A stretch of 64,000 nucleotides of DNA from Thermostichus lividus PCC 6715 (GTDB taxonomy: Bacteria > Cyanobacteriota > Cyanobacteriia > Thermosynechococcales > Thermosynechococcaceae). The stretch spans positions 992,001-1,056,000 of the forward strand of contig NZ_CP018092.1 in the NCBI RefSeq assembly GCF_002754935.1, given 5' to 3'. This document shows, in pieces, positions 10,651 to 20,911 of this stretch (its first letter is position 1; each line of letters begins with the position of its first letter). The position numbers and the translations under genes were made by a program. The notes under the pieces were generated by a model. It was given only the letters and a program-made list of their open reading frames with translations. It did no database searches and was not told where the DNA came from.

Positions 10651-10669
10651 CGATGTGAGTTTGCAAGCG

Positions 10670-11842
10670 ATGGTTACTTCTTTGCGTGTTGGGCTAGGGA
10701 AATGGCTGATACTGCTCAGCGTTTTCTCCCTTGCTCCTGGATGCTATGCGACTACGATGCCGCAAGCATCGGTGCCTGCGCCCACCCCAAGTCCTCTGTA
10801 CACTGCTGTTGATGAATTTGGGCAGCCAGCCTTTCAAATTGATGGTCGTGCTCTGTTTCGCGATCGCCCCTTGCCCAGCAGCCCTATTGTCACCGCTCCG
10901 ATGAAACTGTTGCGGGTGTTACGCAATACGCGGCAGTATTTTCACGAGTACGGTGTAGCGGATCCGGTGGTGCAGCGCGAGGGGGTTCTTGCTGTCCAAG
11001 GGGTGAGCCTCACGGACGTATTAGCCACCCTTGATTTTATGATTGCCACCCTCACGGAGGACATTAGCAATAAACGCCCCATCCGTTTGCAAGATCCAGC
11101 GTTTATCAATCAGCATTTTCGGGTGATCCAGTGGCTCCCCCACAATCCTCGCGATCGCCAACAAACCCAGCAGCTGCGTCTGACCAACTACGCCGTTTTC
11201 ACCCACACTGGCTCCCGCAGCCGCACCGCCACCTACAATACTGCCCTCTACGCCCTGCCCGATCGCCAACCAGATCAGCCGGAAGATACCTTTTATAGGC
11301 AGTTAACGAAGCAGCAGGTGCTCGCAGGTATTTTTGAACCTGGTGGCGCGCTGCACGGACGAGTCCGACCACTGGCGTACCTCACCCGTGCCGCCTTTGA
11401 AGATGCCCTGATGCAGGGAACCATCCTAGTCAACTTTACGGATGGCGGCAGTGCCTTTTTTAATGTGGATCGCAACAATGGTATTGCCTTTGTTAAAGGG
11501 GTGACGCCTTACGATCAGCGGCGTTACTGGTACTTTCGCCAAGTGGCCGCCATCAAAGGCTATGGCAGCAGTATTGAAAACAAGATCAACATTGAGCCAG
11601 AAGTGACCTTTGCTGGGGATGTCTGGAATGTAGGGTTGGGTCGCGTGGTCATGATTGAAGATACGCGCGGTGGGCGATCGCAACTACGCCTAGGGGTCAT
11701 TGCCGATACGGGTGGGGCGTTTGCACCGAACCTGTACCAATTAGACTTTTTGGCTGGCATTTTCCCCAATCCCTCAGCGTACCAAGCGGTTGCCCGCACT
11801 CTACCGGACTATGTCCGGGGCTACATCCTCATCAAAAAGTAG
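10670..11842 (+). CDS. Predicted exported protein of unknown function
   Basis: About 390 residues from the ATG at 10670; a GTG at 10655 gives five more. The N-terminus has a basic stretch and a hydrophobic core ending in SLAPGC, which may be a weak lipobox, followed by an Ala/Pro-rich linker. The C-terminal part contains IADTGGAFAPNLYQLDF, which resembles the 3D-domain aspartate motif of MltA-like lytic transglycosylases. I do not see the rest of that fold clearly, so cell-wall hydrolysis is only a suggestion. The tnpB element ends directly upstream, so the native promoter may have been displaced. Confidence 0.7.
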   Translation: MVTSLRVGLGKWLILLSVFSLAPGCYATTMPQASVPAPTPSPLYTAVDEFGQPAFQIDGRALFRDRPLPSSPIVTAPMKLLRVLRNTRQYFHEYGVADPVVQREGVLAVQGVSLTDVLATLDFMIATLTEDISNKRPIRLQDPAFINQHFRVIQWLPHNPRDRQQTQQLRLTNYAVFTHTGSRSRTATYNTALYALPDRQPDQPEDTFYRQLTKQQVLAGIFEPGGALHGRVRPLAYLTRAAFEDALMQGTILVNFTDGGSAFFNVDRNNGIAFVKGVTPYDQRRYWYFRQVAAIKGYGSSIENKINIEPEVTFAGDVWNVGLGRVVMIEDTRGGRSQLRLGVIADTGGAFAPNLYQLDFLAGIFPNPSAYQAVARTLPDYVRGYILIKK

Positions 11843-11876
11843 GTATGTGGCGAGACCCTGCTCCATACCCTAGCCC

Positions 11877-12497
11877 TTAAGACTGGGGGAGGGGAATACA
11901 TTTGCCGTTGTAATGGTTCATGGCTGCCTCTAGCCCCGCTTCGATACTGTGGTCAATAGCCGCCACGGCAAGGTCGAGGACGTGGGGCAACACCATTAGT
12001 TCAGCCGCTGAAAAGTTCCCCAGCACAAAGGGAACAGCGTTGCGAGGGCCGGTTTGGGTGAGGCGATCGCCAAAGGCAATCCCCACCTTTAAGCGCGGAA
12101 ACTCTTGAGAGTGAAAGTGCTGCACAATGGACTTAATGCCGTTATGCCCCCCTGTTGAGCCACTCAAGCGCAGCCGTAGTCGCCCTAGGGCAAGGTCGGC
12201 ATCGTCATAGACCACAAGGGTACGCGCAAGGGGTAGCTTATAAAAATTTAAGAGGGCATACAGCGATCGCCCCGAGCTATTCATATAGGTAGTGGGCTTA
12301 AGAAGGCGAATTTTTTGGCCGTGCAGCACACCTTCGCCCACGTCCCCCAAAAACCGCCGCTGCGCAGTTAGGGTAATCCCATGCCGCTCGGCAAAGGCAT
12401 CAAGCACCCGGAAACCAATGTTATGCCGCGTTGCCGCATACTCACCGCCGGGATTTCCTAGGCCAACAATGACACAGGGTTGAATGAGTGCCGCCAT
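11877..12497 (-). CDS. pth: Peptidyl-tRNA hydrolase
   Basis: A 206-residue Pth. It releases tRNA from peptidyl-tRNA that drops off the ribosome. GLGNPGGEYAATRHNIGF near residue 12 contains the catalytic His, and the PTTYMN motif (near 67), VYDDADLALGRLRLR and GGHNGIKSI are intact. It lies 5 bases downstream of tatA in a pth-tatA-psbH cluster on the minus strand. Confidence 0.96.
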   Translation of the reverse strand: MAALIQPCVIVGLGNPGGEYAATRHNIGFRVLDAFAERHGITLTAQRRFLGDVGEGVLHGQKIRLLKPTTYMNSSGRSLYALLNFYKLPLARTLVVYDDADLALGRLRLRLSGSTGGHNGIKSIVQHFHSQEFPRLKVGIAFGDRLTQTGPRNAVPFVLGNFSAAELMVLPHVLDLAVAAIDHSIEAGLEAAMNHYNGKCIPLPQS

Positions 12498-12502
12498 TAC
12501 CC

Positions 12503-12736
12503 CTAGGCTGAAGGCTCGCGGCTAGACTCACCCTCAACAGCAGTCTGCTTTTCCTGCTCAAGGGCAGCGGTCTGCCGTTTCATCTCATCTTGGAATTCGC
12601 GGGAGGCTTCCTCAAAGGCGCGTTTGGTTTTACCCAAGCTGCGGCCAATTTCCGGCAACTTTTTCGGACCAAAAATGAGCAATGCCACCACCAGAATCAC
12701 AATTAGTTCCGGCAGACCAATACCAAAAACGTTCAT
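12503..12736 (-). CDS. tatA: Twin-arginine translocase subunit TatA/E family
   Basis: 77 residues with one N-terminal membrane helix (LPELIVILVVALLIFGPKKL) and the FGPKKLPE hinge, followed by an amphipathic helix and a charged tail. It would form the oligomeric channel component of Tat export of folded proteins across the thylakoid and plasma membranes. The phenylalanine-glycine hinge and short length fit TatA/E better than TatB. It lies 3 bases after psbH. Confidence 0.9.
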   Translation of the reverse strand: MNVFGIGLPELIVILVVALLIFGPKKLPEIGRSLGKTKRAFEEASREFQDEMKRQTAALEQEKQTAVEGESSREPSA

Positions 12737-12739
12737 TAC

Positions 12740-12940
12740 CTATCCCAGAGCTTTCCAACTCACGTTAACACCATCGAGGATGAGTGTCGAGTTGTAAATC
12801 TGGAGGATAATCAGCAAAAACACCAAAAATAACCCCATGAACACGGCCATTAAGGGAGTGGTGCCCCAACCAGGAGCAACTTTACCGTATTCCGAGTTAA
12901 GGGGGCGCAGAACATCGCCAAGCCAAGTACGTCGTGCCAT
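12740..12940 (-). CDS. psbH: Photosystem II reaction center protein H
   Basis: 66 residues starting [20 protein letters not shown], with a single transmembrane helix ([20 protein letters not shown]) and a short lumenal tail ending WKALG. PsbH is a small subunit that stabilises the photosystem II core and the QB site. The length and sequence match cyanobacterial PsbH. It is transcribed away from psbN across an 88-bp gap. Confidence 0.97.
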   Translation of the reverse strand: MARRTWLGDVLRPLNSEYGKVAPGWGTTPLMAVFMGLFLVFLLIILQIYNSTLILDGVNVSWKALG

Positions 12941-13028
12941 AAATGCCTTTTGGTGAACTAAATGAACAGCGGTTTAATGTTTCGTAATATTATAGAACCA
13001 TATCTTGTTCACATTTTCGATCTATCCT
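12941..13028. promoter_or_regulatory. Divergent psbH/psbN promoter region
   Basis: These 88 bases separate the starts of psbH (minus) and psbN (plus), so they must hold the promoters of both unless transcription comes from further away. The stretch is AT-rich, with TAATATTATAGAACCATAT near 12986-13004. TATTAT and TATAGA could serve as -10 elements, but no convincing -35 pairs are seen. Confidence 0.4.
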
Positions 13029-13160
13029 ATGGAACCTGCAATAGTTCTTAGCATTGGCCTTGCTGCGGTCTGTATTGGCGTTACTGGCTACTCGATCTAC
13101 CTCTCCTTTGGGCCACCCTCTAAGGAGTTGGCGGATCCCTTTGACGATCACGACGATTAG
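13029..13160 (+). CDS. psbN: PsbN, photosystem II assembly protein
   Basis: A 43-residue protein that begins MEPAIVLSIGLAAVCIGV and ends in an acidic tail PFDDHDD. It has one membrane helix and the conserved GYSIYLSFGPPSKEL segment. PsbN is not a subunit of mature photosystem II but assists assembly and repair of the reaction centre in plants. Length matches the family exactly. The TAG stop overlaps the ycf4 stop by 4 bases in a tail-to-tail arrangement. Confidence 0.95.
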   Translation: MEPAIVLSIGLAAVCIGVTGYSIYLSFGPPSKELADPFDDHDD

Positions 13161-13735
13161 AGGCCTTCGATGGGGACACCCAAGAAGCTGGCGATCGTTG
13201 CTCCTTGGGTTTCTAGCTCCGCAAGGGGCAGCGGTGCACCCACGCGCGTTAGCGGAATGTCGCCCCGGCCTTTGATCTTGAGGTAAAGGCTACGCTTGGG
13301 GTTTAGCCCGTCTTTGATGACAATCTTGAGGGCTTGGACATCACTGAGGGGGCAACTGACTTCAATCTGGCGATGTTTGCCGGGAAACCCCCAGCGAAAG
13401 ATGCGCACAAAACCTGTCTCTTTATTAAATTCATTAAACCCGCCACCAACGTCCCAAGCGATCGCCAACCAGAGGTAGGTGGCCAAGAGCAGCGCCGCCA
13501 CCCCATAAAAACCGATGGCAATCCCTTGGGGAATAAACGCTAGCTCTAGCGGGTTGCCAATGGGTAGCAGGTTCACGTGCAGATAGCTCGAAAGACCTGC
13601 CAAGAAAAACCCCAGCCCACCGATGGAGACAACAGTTGCCCAAAAGTAATTACTCAGACGGCGGGAGCCGAGCACCGCATAGCGAAGACAGGATTCTTGA
13701 CGGGGAGACTGCTCAGTTACGGTTGGGTTCGCCAT
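13157..13735 (-). CDS. ycf4: Photosystem I assembly protein Ycf4
   Basis: 192 residues. Two membrane helices occupy about 32-54 and 70-93, and the family segments GSRRLSNYFWA, IPQGIAIGFYG and ETGFVRIFRWGFPGK are conserved. Ycf4 is a thylakoid protein that helps assemble photosystem I; it is helpful but not strictly required in cyanobacteria. It converges with psbN and shares four bases with it at the stops. Confidence 0.96.
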   Translation of the reverse strand: MANPTVTEQSPRQESCLRYAVLGSRRLSNYFWATVVSIGGLGFFLAGLSSYLHVNLLPIGNPLELAFIPQGIAIGFYGVAALLLATYLWLAIAWDVGGGFNEFNKETGFVRIFRWGFPGKHRQIEVSCPLSDVQALKIVIKDGLNPKRSLYLKIKGRGDIPLTRVGAPLPLAELETQGATIASFLGVPIEGL

Positions 13736-13799
13736 AGCTGCAATTCATGAAAGGATTAGGAATGAGGAGCCTGCTGGGTATTCCCCTAAGCTCTCTATC

Positions 13800-16394
13800 C
13801 TATGGTACACGGTGCCGCTCCTGTGCCTTCAGGGCATTGAGCAGGTGGTGGCGATCGCCCTCAAGAGCCTGATCCAGCTGCGGCAAAAAGACATTATCAG
13901 GCCAAAGCGCTTGAAACAGAGTCACCATGGGTAAATTGTCAATGGCAATAAAAAAATCCGTGGGTTGCGGGCCATCAATGATGCGGCTGTTGACCCCAAA
14001 GCCAGCCCGACGATAGCTGATTCCCACCGCTGGTGCGGCTGAGCGCAACCAATTGAGGGGATTGTTTTGCCCCCGGAGGGAGCGCACAATCTGCTGGAGT
14101 TGCTCAGTATTGATGGTGGTGCCAGCCCCATACCGCCACGCGGTTTCCAGTAGCAGCAAGCGGTTCCGTTCGTCATACCATGCCCGCAGGAAAAGCTGCC
14201 CCACGTTGGGGGGATGGGGAGCTTCATGGGGGGTGCTGGGGAACTCACTAATGGTTAGCAGCGGCTCTAAGAGATCGCGAAAGGCAGAGGGCGGCAGGGC
14301 GCTCAAACGGTCTTTGGCGGCTGCTAGGTTTCCCTGCCACCACTGCAAAACGGTGGCAATTTGGCGGACGTACTCAGCAGCGGCACTCGTTGGGGGCAGT
14401 TCTGTTTCGAGTTGGGCATAGCGACGGCTCACGGCTTGGAGAACGGGGGGATAAAAGGGGGCAAGGGGAGCACTGCGCCATGCTGGGCTGGTGATGAACA
14501 GTGGATGGCGCAGAACTTCTAAGGTGAGCGCCTCTGTCGCTAGCTCAGGTTGATTGTTGGCAATGAGAGCCAGCCCCAAGCCAAGAAAGTTCCCCCGTTT
14601 GGCAGGGACAAGCTGAGCGGCTTGGGCAAACGCTGTGGCGGCTTGGGCAAATTTCCCTTCACGCCAGTAGAGCCAGCCCACATTACTGTAGCCAAATTCT
14701 AGGTAAGGAGAGCGTTCAATCCCTTTCTCGAATTCGGCGATTGCCGTGCGTAGCAGCGCAGATTGCGCCTCGACAGTCTCTGTTTCTATGCCCCGTTGAC
14801 CGTAATTCCAGCCCAGTTGTAGTGGATAGTAGGGCTGCCACGGTGCTAACTCCTGCGCCTGAAATAATTTCTCGGTAAACCTGTTCCACTGGGGTGGTTC
14901 CTCAAGGAGGGCTAAAAAGCCGTCACTGGCCGCCCACCAAGCGCGATGGATGGGGGTTAACCATGCGATCATTGCCATCATCACCCCTAACCCACTGGCC
15001 ACGAGTAACAGTGCCCAGCGCGGTCGCAGTCGGTTCGGAGGATTTTGGTGCTGGCCAGTGCGCAGTAGGGTTGCCAACAGGGTGAGTTCCAGCAACAGCA
15101 GCCCGCCAATGCCAATATTGTCTAACTGAAAGTCCGTGAGGCTAAGGATGCTATAGCCAAGCAGCGCCAGATATATTGCGAGAGCCAAGCGCTGCTCATG
15201 AACGCTCAACTGCAGCCACCAGCGACGATAGCGCACGGCCCAATAGGTTAAAAGAACGATGCCTAAGACGAAAGCGCCAATTCCCCAAATCCCTAGCTCA
15301 GCCCACAATTGCACGGGGGTACTGTGGAGTTGATAGATCCACTCCGCTTCGCGACCTGCCCAGGCAGGACGGTAATGCTGATACCACAGGGGGACACTCC
15401 CTAACCCATTGCCCGTCAAGGGCTGGGCGGCTCCCATGCGCCACCCCACAATGCTGGTGATCCAGCGGTAGGCCAGTTCCGCACCTTGACCGCCTTGACT
15501 CAGCGCCACTAGACTGCGCCGCAGGCGATCGTTGGCCAAGGCAATCACCAGTAAGCCAATGATCGTCAGCCCCCCCATCTGAAGCCACCGCCGCGAAGCC
15601 TGCCGTTGCTGCCAGATCAAGCCGATGAACAGGGCGATCGCCATCGCCATTAAGCCAAGGCCACCCCCCCGCGAGAAGGTGGTGTAGAGATCCACCAGAC
15701 CCAATAGGAGCACCCCCAACCAAAAGGGGCGCGATCGCCACCAGCGAGACTGCGGCTTAGCCTGTAGTGCCAACACCCCCACCAAGGGCAAGGCCAGCAA
15801 TAGATAGCCCGCCACATAGTTTTGATGCCCAAAGGGAGCCCAATTGCGCAGCTCAAGGGCATCGGTATTGATCTGAAGTGACAATCCTTGGGTACTGAGC
15901 GTTGCTTGGCGCAGCCATTCTGGCACCAATGTTGTCCCCAGCCATACCCCCAAACTCACCACCACAAAAGCTACCGTCAGATACCCTTGGGCTTGCACCA
16001 GTTGCCAGCGCCGTTCTGGCGATCGCAGCCATGCTCCAAGGGGATAGATAACGGCCAGTCCCCCTAACAACGCCCAACCATACCAACGCGCCTGATTGGG
16101 AAAGGCACTAACGGTTCCCGAAATGGCCAACCCCGCTAGGAGCAGCAGTACCACCCCATCCAAGCCATTGCCAAGGGGTTGCACTCGCCGCTGATAGGCC
16201 AACACCTGTAAAAACCACAGCAGCGGCACCCCTAACGCAGCTTGCCATAGCAGCACCCACGGCCACGCCACCATCAGACTATGACTATCGGGAAGCAGGG
16301 TAAAAAAGGCATACCCCGCTGCTGTCAACAGACCGAGCAGAACCCCCTCTTGCTTAGTGGCCTGCTCTGCCCAATGGGGTTGCACCTCAGCCAT
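13800..16394 (-). CDS. O-antigen ligase/polymerase-like membrane protein with TPRs
   Basis: An 864-residue protein. The first ~440 residues hold about a dozen hydrophobic segments. The Wzy_C/O-antigen ligase hallmark region lies near 225-350, including FSRGGGLG and a large external loop with NGLGSVPLWYQHYRP. After a last membrane helix (near 455-478) the C-terminal ~380 residues look soluble and contain TPR-like repeats, clearest at about 555-625 (YSNVGWLYWREGKFAQAATA, then a second unit). It probably polymerises or attaches a polysaccharide, or glycosylates proteins. The substrate is not readable. A small exported protein sits 8 bases upstream and may be its partner. Confidence 0.75.
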   Translation of the reverse strand: MAEVQPHWAEQATKQEGVLLGLLTAAGYAFFTLLPDSHSLMVAWPWVLLWQAALGVPLLWFLQVLAYQRRVQPLGNGLDGVVLLLLAGLAISGTVSAFPNQARWYGWALLGGLAVIYPLGAWLRSPERRWQLVQAQGYLTVAFVVVSLGVWLGTTLVPEWLRQATLSTQGLSLQINTDALELRNWAPFGHQNYVAGYLLLALPLVGVLALQAKPQSRWWRSRPFWLGVLLLGLVDLYTTFSRGGGLGLMAMAIALFIGLIWQQRQASRRWLQMGGLTIIGLLVIALANDRLRRSLVALSQGGQGAELAYRWITSIVGWRMGAAQPLTGNGLGSVPLWYQHYRPAWAGREAEWIYQLHSTPVQLWAELGIWGIGAFVLGIVLLTYWAVRYRRWWLQLSVHEQRLALAIYLALLGYSILSLTDFQLDNIGIGGLLLLELTLLATLLRTGQHQNPPNRLRPRWALLLVASGLGVMMAMIAWLTPIHRAWWAASDGFLALLEEPPQWNRFTEKLFQAQELAPWQPYYPLQLGWNYGQRGIETETVEAQSALLRTAIAEFEKGIERSPYLEFGYSNVGWLYWREGKFAQAATAFAQAAQLVPAKRGNFLGLGLALIANNQPELATEALTLEVLRHPLFITSPAWRSAPLAPFYPPVLQAVSRRYAQLETELPPTSAAAEYVRQIATVLQWWQGNLAAAKDRLSALPPSAFRDLLEPLLTISEFPSTPHEAPHPPNVGQLFLRAWYDERNRLLLLETAWRYGAGTTINTEQLQQIVRSLRGQNNPLNWLRSAAPAVGISYRRAGFGVNSRIIDGPQPTDFFIAIDNLPMVTLFQALWPDNVFLPQLDQALEGDRHHLLNALKAQERHRVP

Positions 16395-16402
16395 AGGTCA
16401 GA

Positions 16403-16813
16403 CTAAAACCCAAGGGTATAGGGGTTGAAGCCACCCCAGCCACCCAACTCATCTAAGCCGATTTGGTCGCCGCCAGTGCTGTAGATATAGTTGGGGCTGC
16501 CGACATAACCATCGTTAACCAAGGCATAGTCCTGAGCTTGACGAATCACATCGGCAACCGCCTGCCGTTGGGCTTGCTGGGCAGCTTGATCCAGAATTTG
16601 ACTATCCTGTTGGAGATTGGGGGCAGGCTGGGTCAGGGGCAGCCCCTGAGCTTCAATTGGCCCCCCTTGTTCGAGGGGAGCAGCCGTGGCTCCTTGGGCA
16701 AGGGGTTGAGCAACACGGTGCTGGCGTTCTTCTCGCTCAAGGATTAGAGCCATGGCCGTACCACTCCATAGGAGTCCCATACCCAATCCTAGGGTCAGCG
16801 CACGTCTGAACAT
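16403..16813 (-). CDS. Small exported protein, unknown function
   Basis: About 136 residues from the ATG at 16813; an in-frame start at 16828 adds five. The N-terminus is a signal peptide with a basic start and the hydrophobic core LTLGLGMGLLWSGTAMA. The mature part is Gln/Ala-rich (likely helical) and ends in a Gly/Tyr-rich tail. I recognise no family. It is 8 bases upstream of the O-antigen-ligase-like gene on the same strand, so the two are probably co-transcribed. Confidence 0.6.
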   Translation of the reverse strand: MFRRALTLGLGMGLLWSGTAMALILEREERQHRVAQPLAQGATAAPLEQGGPIEAQGLPLTQPAPNLQQDSQILDQAAQQAQRQAVADVIRQAQDYALVNDGYVGSPNYIYSTGGDQIGLDELGGWGGFNPYTLGF

Positions 16814-16859
16814 CTGGCTCTCCTGCAATCGTTCCTACAGATTCTAACGTATCCCCCCT

Positions 16860-18092
16860 TTAACCCAAGGTTGCCACCACCCGTGCCATTGCCTCGATTA
16901 CATTTGCTTGGCTATTAAACGCTGAGAGGCGCAGATAACCTTCTCCGGCTGCCCCAAAGCCCGCTCCTGGGGTTCCCACAACGTAGCAGGTGTGTAGCAG
17001 CGTATCAAAAAAGTCCCAACTGCTCATGCCGTTAGGGGTTTTCACCCACACGTAGGGGGCATTCACCCCCCCATAAACCGCCATCCCTGCTTTACTGAGG
17101 CGATCGCGAATCAGGCGGGCATTTTCAAGGTAAAGGCTCACTAATTGGCGCACTTGGGTTTGACCCTCTGGAGAATAGACCGCCTCAGCACCGCGCTGCA
17201 CAATGTAGGAAACGCCGTTAAACTTGGTGGACTGTCGCCGTTGCCACAGTGACCAGAGATCTACAGCGTCGCCGCTAGGGGTATAGCCTTTCAGCCCCTT
17301 GGGCACAACTGTAAAGGCGCAACGGGTGCCCGTAAAACCAGCATTCTTAGAAAATGAGCGAAACTCGATGGCACAGTCCCGTGCGCCTGGAATTTCGTAG
17401 ATGGAGTGGGGGATGGCAGGATCGGTGATGAATGCTTCGTAGGCAGCATCAAAAAAGAGAATAGCGCGGTGCGTGCGGGCATAGTCCACCCACGCCTGCA
17501 AATGCTCGCGGCTGGCCACCGCACCCGTTGGATTATTGGGAAAGCACAAATACACCAAGTCAACGGGGTCACTGGGGAGGGTGGCGGTAAAGTTATTTTC
17601 GGCGGTAATGGGTAAATACACTAATCCGGCATACTCGCCGCGATCGTTGGCCTCGCCGGTATGCCCTGCCATGACGTTGGTATCCACATAAACGGGATAG
17701 ACCGGATCAGTCACAGCAATTTTATTGCTATCACCAAAAATATCCAGAATATTGCCGGTATCACATTTCGAGCCATCGGAGATAAAGATTTCACTGGCAT
17801 CAATGTCGCAGCCACGGGCTTGAAAATCATGGGCCGCAATTTTTTCACGCAGCCAACTGTAGCCCTGTTCGGGGCCATAGCCTTTGAAGGTGGCGCGATC
17901 GCCCATCTCCTCCACCGCTTTGATCATGGCTTCACGGCAGGCGGCGGGCAAGGGTTCGGTCACATCCCCAATGCCTAAGCGAATGAGGGGAGCATCGGGA
18001 TGATCCTTGAGAAAGTGATTGACGCGGCGGCTAATTTCCGGGAACAGGTAACCGGCTTTTAACTTGAGGTAGTTTGCGTTAACAACAGCCAT
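16860..18092 (-). CDS. dapL: LL-diaminopimelate aminotransferase
   Basis: A class I/II PLP aminotransferase that converts tetrahydrodipicolinate directly to LL-diaminopimelate with glutamate, the lysine/peptidoglycan route of cyanobacteria and plants. The PLP lysine lies in [14 protein letters not shown], and the [10 protein letters not shown] substrate/PLP motif is present. The start at 18092 ([20 protein letters not shown]) gives 410 residues, the usual length; the frame stays open 17 codons further upstream. dapF, the next step of this route, is also in the window at 56.6 kb. Confidence 0.95.
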   Translation of the reverse strand: MAVVNANYLKLKAGYLFPEISRRVNHFLKDHPDAPLIRLGIGDVTEPLPAACREAMIKAVEEMGDRATFKGYGPEQGYSWLREKIAAHDFQARGCDIDASEIFISDGSKCDTGNILDIFGDSNKIAVTDPVYPVYVDTNVMAGHTGEANDRGEYAGLVYLPITAENNFTATLPSDPVDLVYLCFPNNPTGAVASREHLQAWVDYARTHRAILFFDAAYEAFITDPAIPHSIYEIPGARDCAIEFRSFSKNAGFTGTRCAFTVVPKGLKGYTPSGDAVDLWSLWQRRQSTKFNGVSYIVQRGAEAVYSPEGQTQVRQLVSLYLENARLIRDRLSKAGMAVYGGVNAPYVWVKTPNGMSSWDFFDTLLHTCYVVGTPGAGFGAAGEGYLRLSAFNSQANVIEAMARVVATLG

Positions 18093-18190
18093 AGGGGTGG
18101 AGGTATCGAAAATATAACGGCAACTAACGGCAGGGCGCTGCATCCATACTCTGCGCTCTACGCAATCGTGGCTAGAACAAACAAAGTGTA

Positions 18191-20866
18191 TCAGGATTCG
18201 AGGACGGCGGTGAGACGAGTCTGGGCAAGGTCTAGTGCCGCTGCTAATTTTTCTGGCTGTGAGCCACCCGCCTGCGCCATGGTGGGCCGACCGCCGCCGC
18301 CCCCACCACAGACCTTGGCCAGTTCTGCCACCAATTGACCGGCATGAACCCCCCGCTGCACCACCTCTGCGCTAGCCGTTACAATGAGATTCACTTTCGC
18401 TGGGGCGGGTTGAGTCCCCAGAACCACGACCCCTTGCCCCAGTTTGCTCAGGAGCCACTCCGCAGCGGTTTTTAGACCTTGGGGATCCACACCGTCTAAG
18501 CGGCTAATGAGGACGGCGGTGCCACCGATCGTTTGCACGTCCCCTAGCAGGGCCTGGGTTTTGGCAAGGGCTAGCTCGGTGTTAAGCTGCGCTAGCTGCT
18601 TTTGTTTGGTTTTGACCTCCTCTTGGAGTTGGCTGACTCGCTCTAGGATCTCGTCTGGTTTGGCTTTGAAGCGATCGCACAGGTTCCGGACAATGGCATC
18701 CCGCTGCTGTAAGTAATCGCGCACGGCAGCCCCAGCAATGGCTTCAATGCGACGAATACCTGCGGCAACGCCACTTTCACTAATGATCTTGAACAGGCCA
18801 ATTTCGGCGGTATTGCTGACGTGGGTGCCGCCGCAGAGTTCCATCGAAACCCCCGGAATATCCAGAACGCGCACCTGTTCGCCGTATTTTTCCCCAAACA
18901 TAGCGATCGCCCCTTTGGCTTTGGCCTCGTTGATCGCCATGATGGTGGCAGAGGTGGGATGGCTTTCGCTAATCCAAGCATTGACTTGATCTTCGACCTG
19001 TTGCAGTTCGTCGTGGCTGAGGGCACGGGGGCAGTTAAAGTCAAACCGCAGGCGATCAAAGGCAACAAGGGAACCTGCTTGGGCAATATTCTCGTCAATG
19101 AGTTTTTTCAGAGCCGCTTGCAACAGATGGGTAGCGGTATGGTGTGCCTGTACCCGCCGCCGACAACTCAGGTCAATTTGGGCGGTGAGGCGATCGCCCA
19201 CCTTGAGGGTGCCCCGCTCCACTTTGCCATAGTGGATAAACACCTCCCTCTGTTTTTGGACATCGGCAATACGCACAAGGCAATCGGTACCTGCTAAATA
19301 GCCGCGATCGCCAATTTGCCCGCCAGACTCGGCATAGAAGGGGGTTTGCGCCAAAATGACTTGGACATTGTCCCCCGCTGCGGCGGTCTCTGCTGGATGC
19401 CCCCCCACAAGGAGAGCAGTCACAGTTGTGGTCACAGCAGACTGGTTATAGCCGCAGAATTCGGTAGGATGCAGTTCCTCGCCCAGGGAATCTAGCCCTT
19501 CTTGCACTGTAATATCAATGGTTTCATGAGCTGCTTGTGAGCGTTGGCGCTGCTCGGCCATACAGGTTTCGAACCCAGCGACATCGACACCAATCCCCTG
19601 CTCAGCAGCAATCTCTTGCGTTAATTCCAGCGGAAACCCATAGGTGTCAAAAAGAATGAACGCATCGCGCCCCGACAGTTGAGCAGCCTTCTGTTTCTTG
19701 TGCTTTGGCCGCTTCAGGGGTGCTAGCATATCCGCCAAGAGCTTCTCGCCGCGATCTAGGGTTTTGAGGAACTGCTCTTCCTCGCGCTGTAACTCACTGA
19801 GAATCACTGAGCGCCGCTCTTGCAAGTTCGGATACACTGGAGCCGCCAACTCTATTGCCACCGTGGCCAACTGGGGGGTGATGACATCGCTAATGCCCAG
19901 CAAACGGCTATGGCGGACAATGCGCCGAATCAGCCGCCGCAGCACATACCCACGCCCGACATTGCTGGCGGTGACCCCATCAGCAATGAGGTGCACCACT
20001 GCCCGACTGTGGTCGCCAATCACCTTTAGGGATGTTTGTTGGCTGGCATTTGCTCTAGAGTAGGTCAGCCCCGCTAGGGTTGCTGCCGCTGTCATGATAG
20101 GGAAGATCAAATCCGTTTCGTAGTTATTAGGAACGCCCTGTAGCACCTGCGCCATGCGCTCTAGCCCCATGCCAGTATCGATATTTTTGGCGCTGAGAGG
20201 GGTGCGATGCCCTTCATCGTCTTGGTTCAATTCCATGAACACCAAGTTATATAGCTCAATAAACCGGCGATCGTCCTCCAGATCAATAGCGTCCAAGCCC
20301 TTTTCAGGGTAGAAATCATAGTAAATTTCTGAACACGGGCCACACGGACCCGTTGGGCCAGCACTCCAGAAGTTACTGTCTTCGCCCATGCGTTGAATGC
20401 GCTCTTTGGGCAAGCCCACTTGGCGATGCCAAAGCTCAAACGCCTCGTCATCCTTTTCAAACACGCTCACCAAGAGGCGCTCTTCCGGCAGGCCATAGAC
20501 GGTGGTCATCAGTTCCCACGCCCAGGCGATCGCCTCCGCTTTGAAGTAATCCCCAAAGCTGAAATTTCCCAGCATTTCAAAGAATGTGTGGTGGCGGGCA
20601 GTGCGACCCACATTTTCGATATCATTGGTTCGCAAGCACTTTTGTGCCGTCGTGGCACGAGGCACGGTTCGCGGCTGCTGCCCCAGAAAAATTGGCTTAA
20701 AGGGTAACATTCCAGCAATGGTGAGCAAGACCGTTGGATCCTCAGGAATTAACGAGGCGCTGGGGAGGATCGTATGTCCCTTGGCGGCATAAAACTCAAG
20801 AAATTTTTGGCGAATTTGATCACCACTGAGGGCAGTGATCGCCGACGAAGAAGGGGACGAAGTCAT
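18191..20866 (-). CDS. alaS: Alanyl-tRNA synthetase
   Basis: 891 residues, normal for bacterial AlaRS. The N-terminal class II catalytic domain includes [15 protein letters not shown]. The editing domain has the zinc/hydrolysis motifs HTATHLL and CGGTHV, and the C-terminal domain contains a short coiled coil and the glycine-rich DHHA1-type end [17 protein letters not shown]. It charges tRNA-Ala and clears mischarged Ser/Gly. The 432-bp insertion element copy 1 begins 46 bases upstream of its start and could affect its promoter. Confidence 0.97.
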   Translation of the reverse strand: MTSSPSSSAITALSGDQIRQKFLEFYAAKGHTILPSASLIPEDPTVLLTIAGMLPFKPIFLGQQPRTVPRATTAQKCLRTNDIENVGRTARHHTFFEMLGNFSFGDYFKAEAIAWAWELMTTVYGLPEERLLVSVFEKDDEAFELWHRQVGLPKERIQRMGEDSNFWSAGPTGPCGPCSEIYYDFYPEKGLDAIDLEDDRRFIELYNLVFMELNQDDEGHRTPLSAKNIDTGMGLERMAQVLQGVPNNYETDLIFPIMTAAATLAGLTYSRANASQQTSLKVIGDHSRAVVHLIADGVTASNVGRGYVLRRLIRRIVRHSRLLGISDVITPQLATVAIELAAPVYPNLQERRSVILSELQREEEQFLKTLDRGEKLLADMLAPLKRPKHKKQKAAQLSGRDAFILFDTYGFPLELTQEIAAEQGIGVDVAGFETCMAEQRQRSQAAHETIDITVQEGLDSLGEELHPTEFCGYNQSAVTTTVTALLVGGHPAETAAAGDNVQVILAQTPFYAESGGQIGDRGYLAGTDCLVRIADVQKQREVFIHYGKVERGTLKVGDRLTAQIDLSCRRRVQAHHTATHLLQAALKKLIDENIAQAGSLVAFDRLRFDFNCPRALSHDELQQVEDQVNAWISESHPTSATIMAINEAKAKGAIAMFGEKYGEQVRVLDIPGVSMELCGGTHVSNTAEIGLFKIISESGVAAGIRRIEAIAGAAVRDYLQQRDAIVRNLCDRFKAKPDEILERVSQLQEEVKTKQKQLAQLNTELALAKTQALLGDVQTIGGTAVLISRLDGVDPQGLKTAAEWLLSKLGQGVVVLGTQPAPAKVNLIVTASAEVVQRGVHAGQLVAELAKVCGGGGGGRPTMAQAGGSQPEKLAAALDLAQTRLTAVLES

Positions 20867-20911
20867 AGTAACGGCATCTCGACGGGGTAGCAGTCAGACT
20901 ACTATTATAGA

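Noticed and set aside
18821-19297. 158-codon frame antisense to alaS
   Set aside because: A shadow of the alaS reading frame with no ribosome-binding site.
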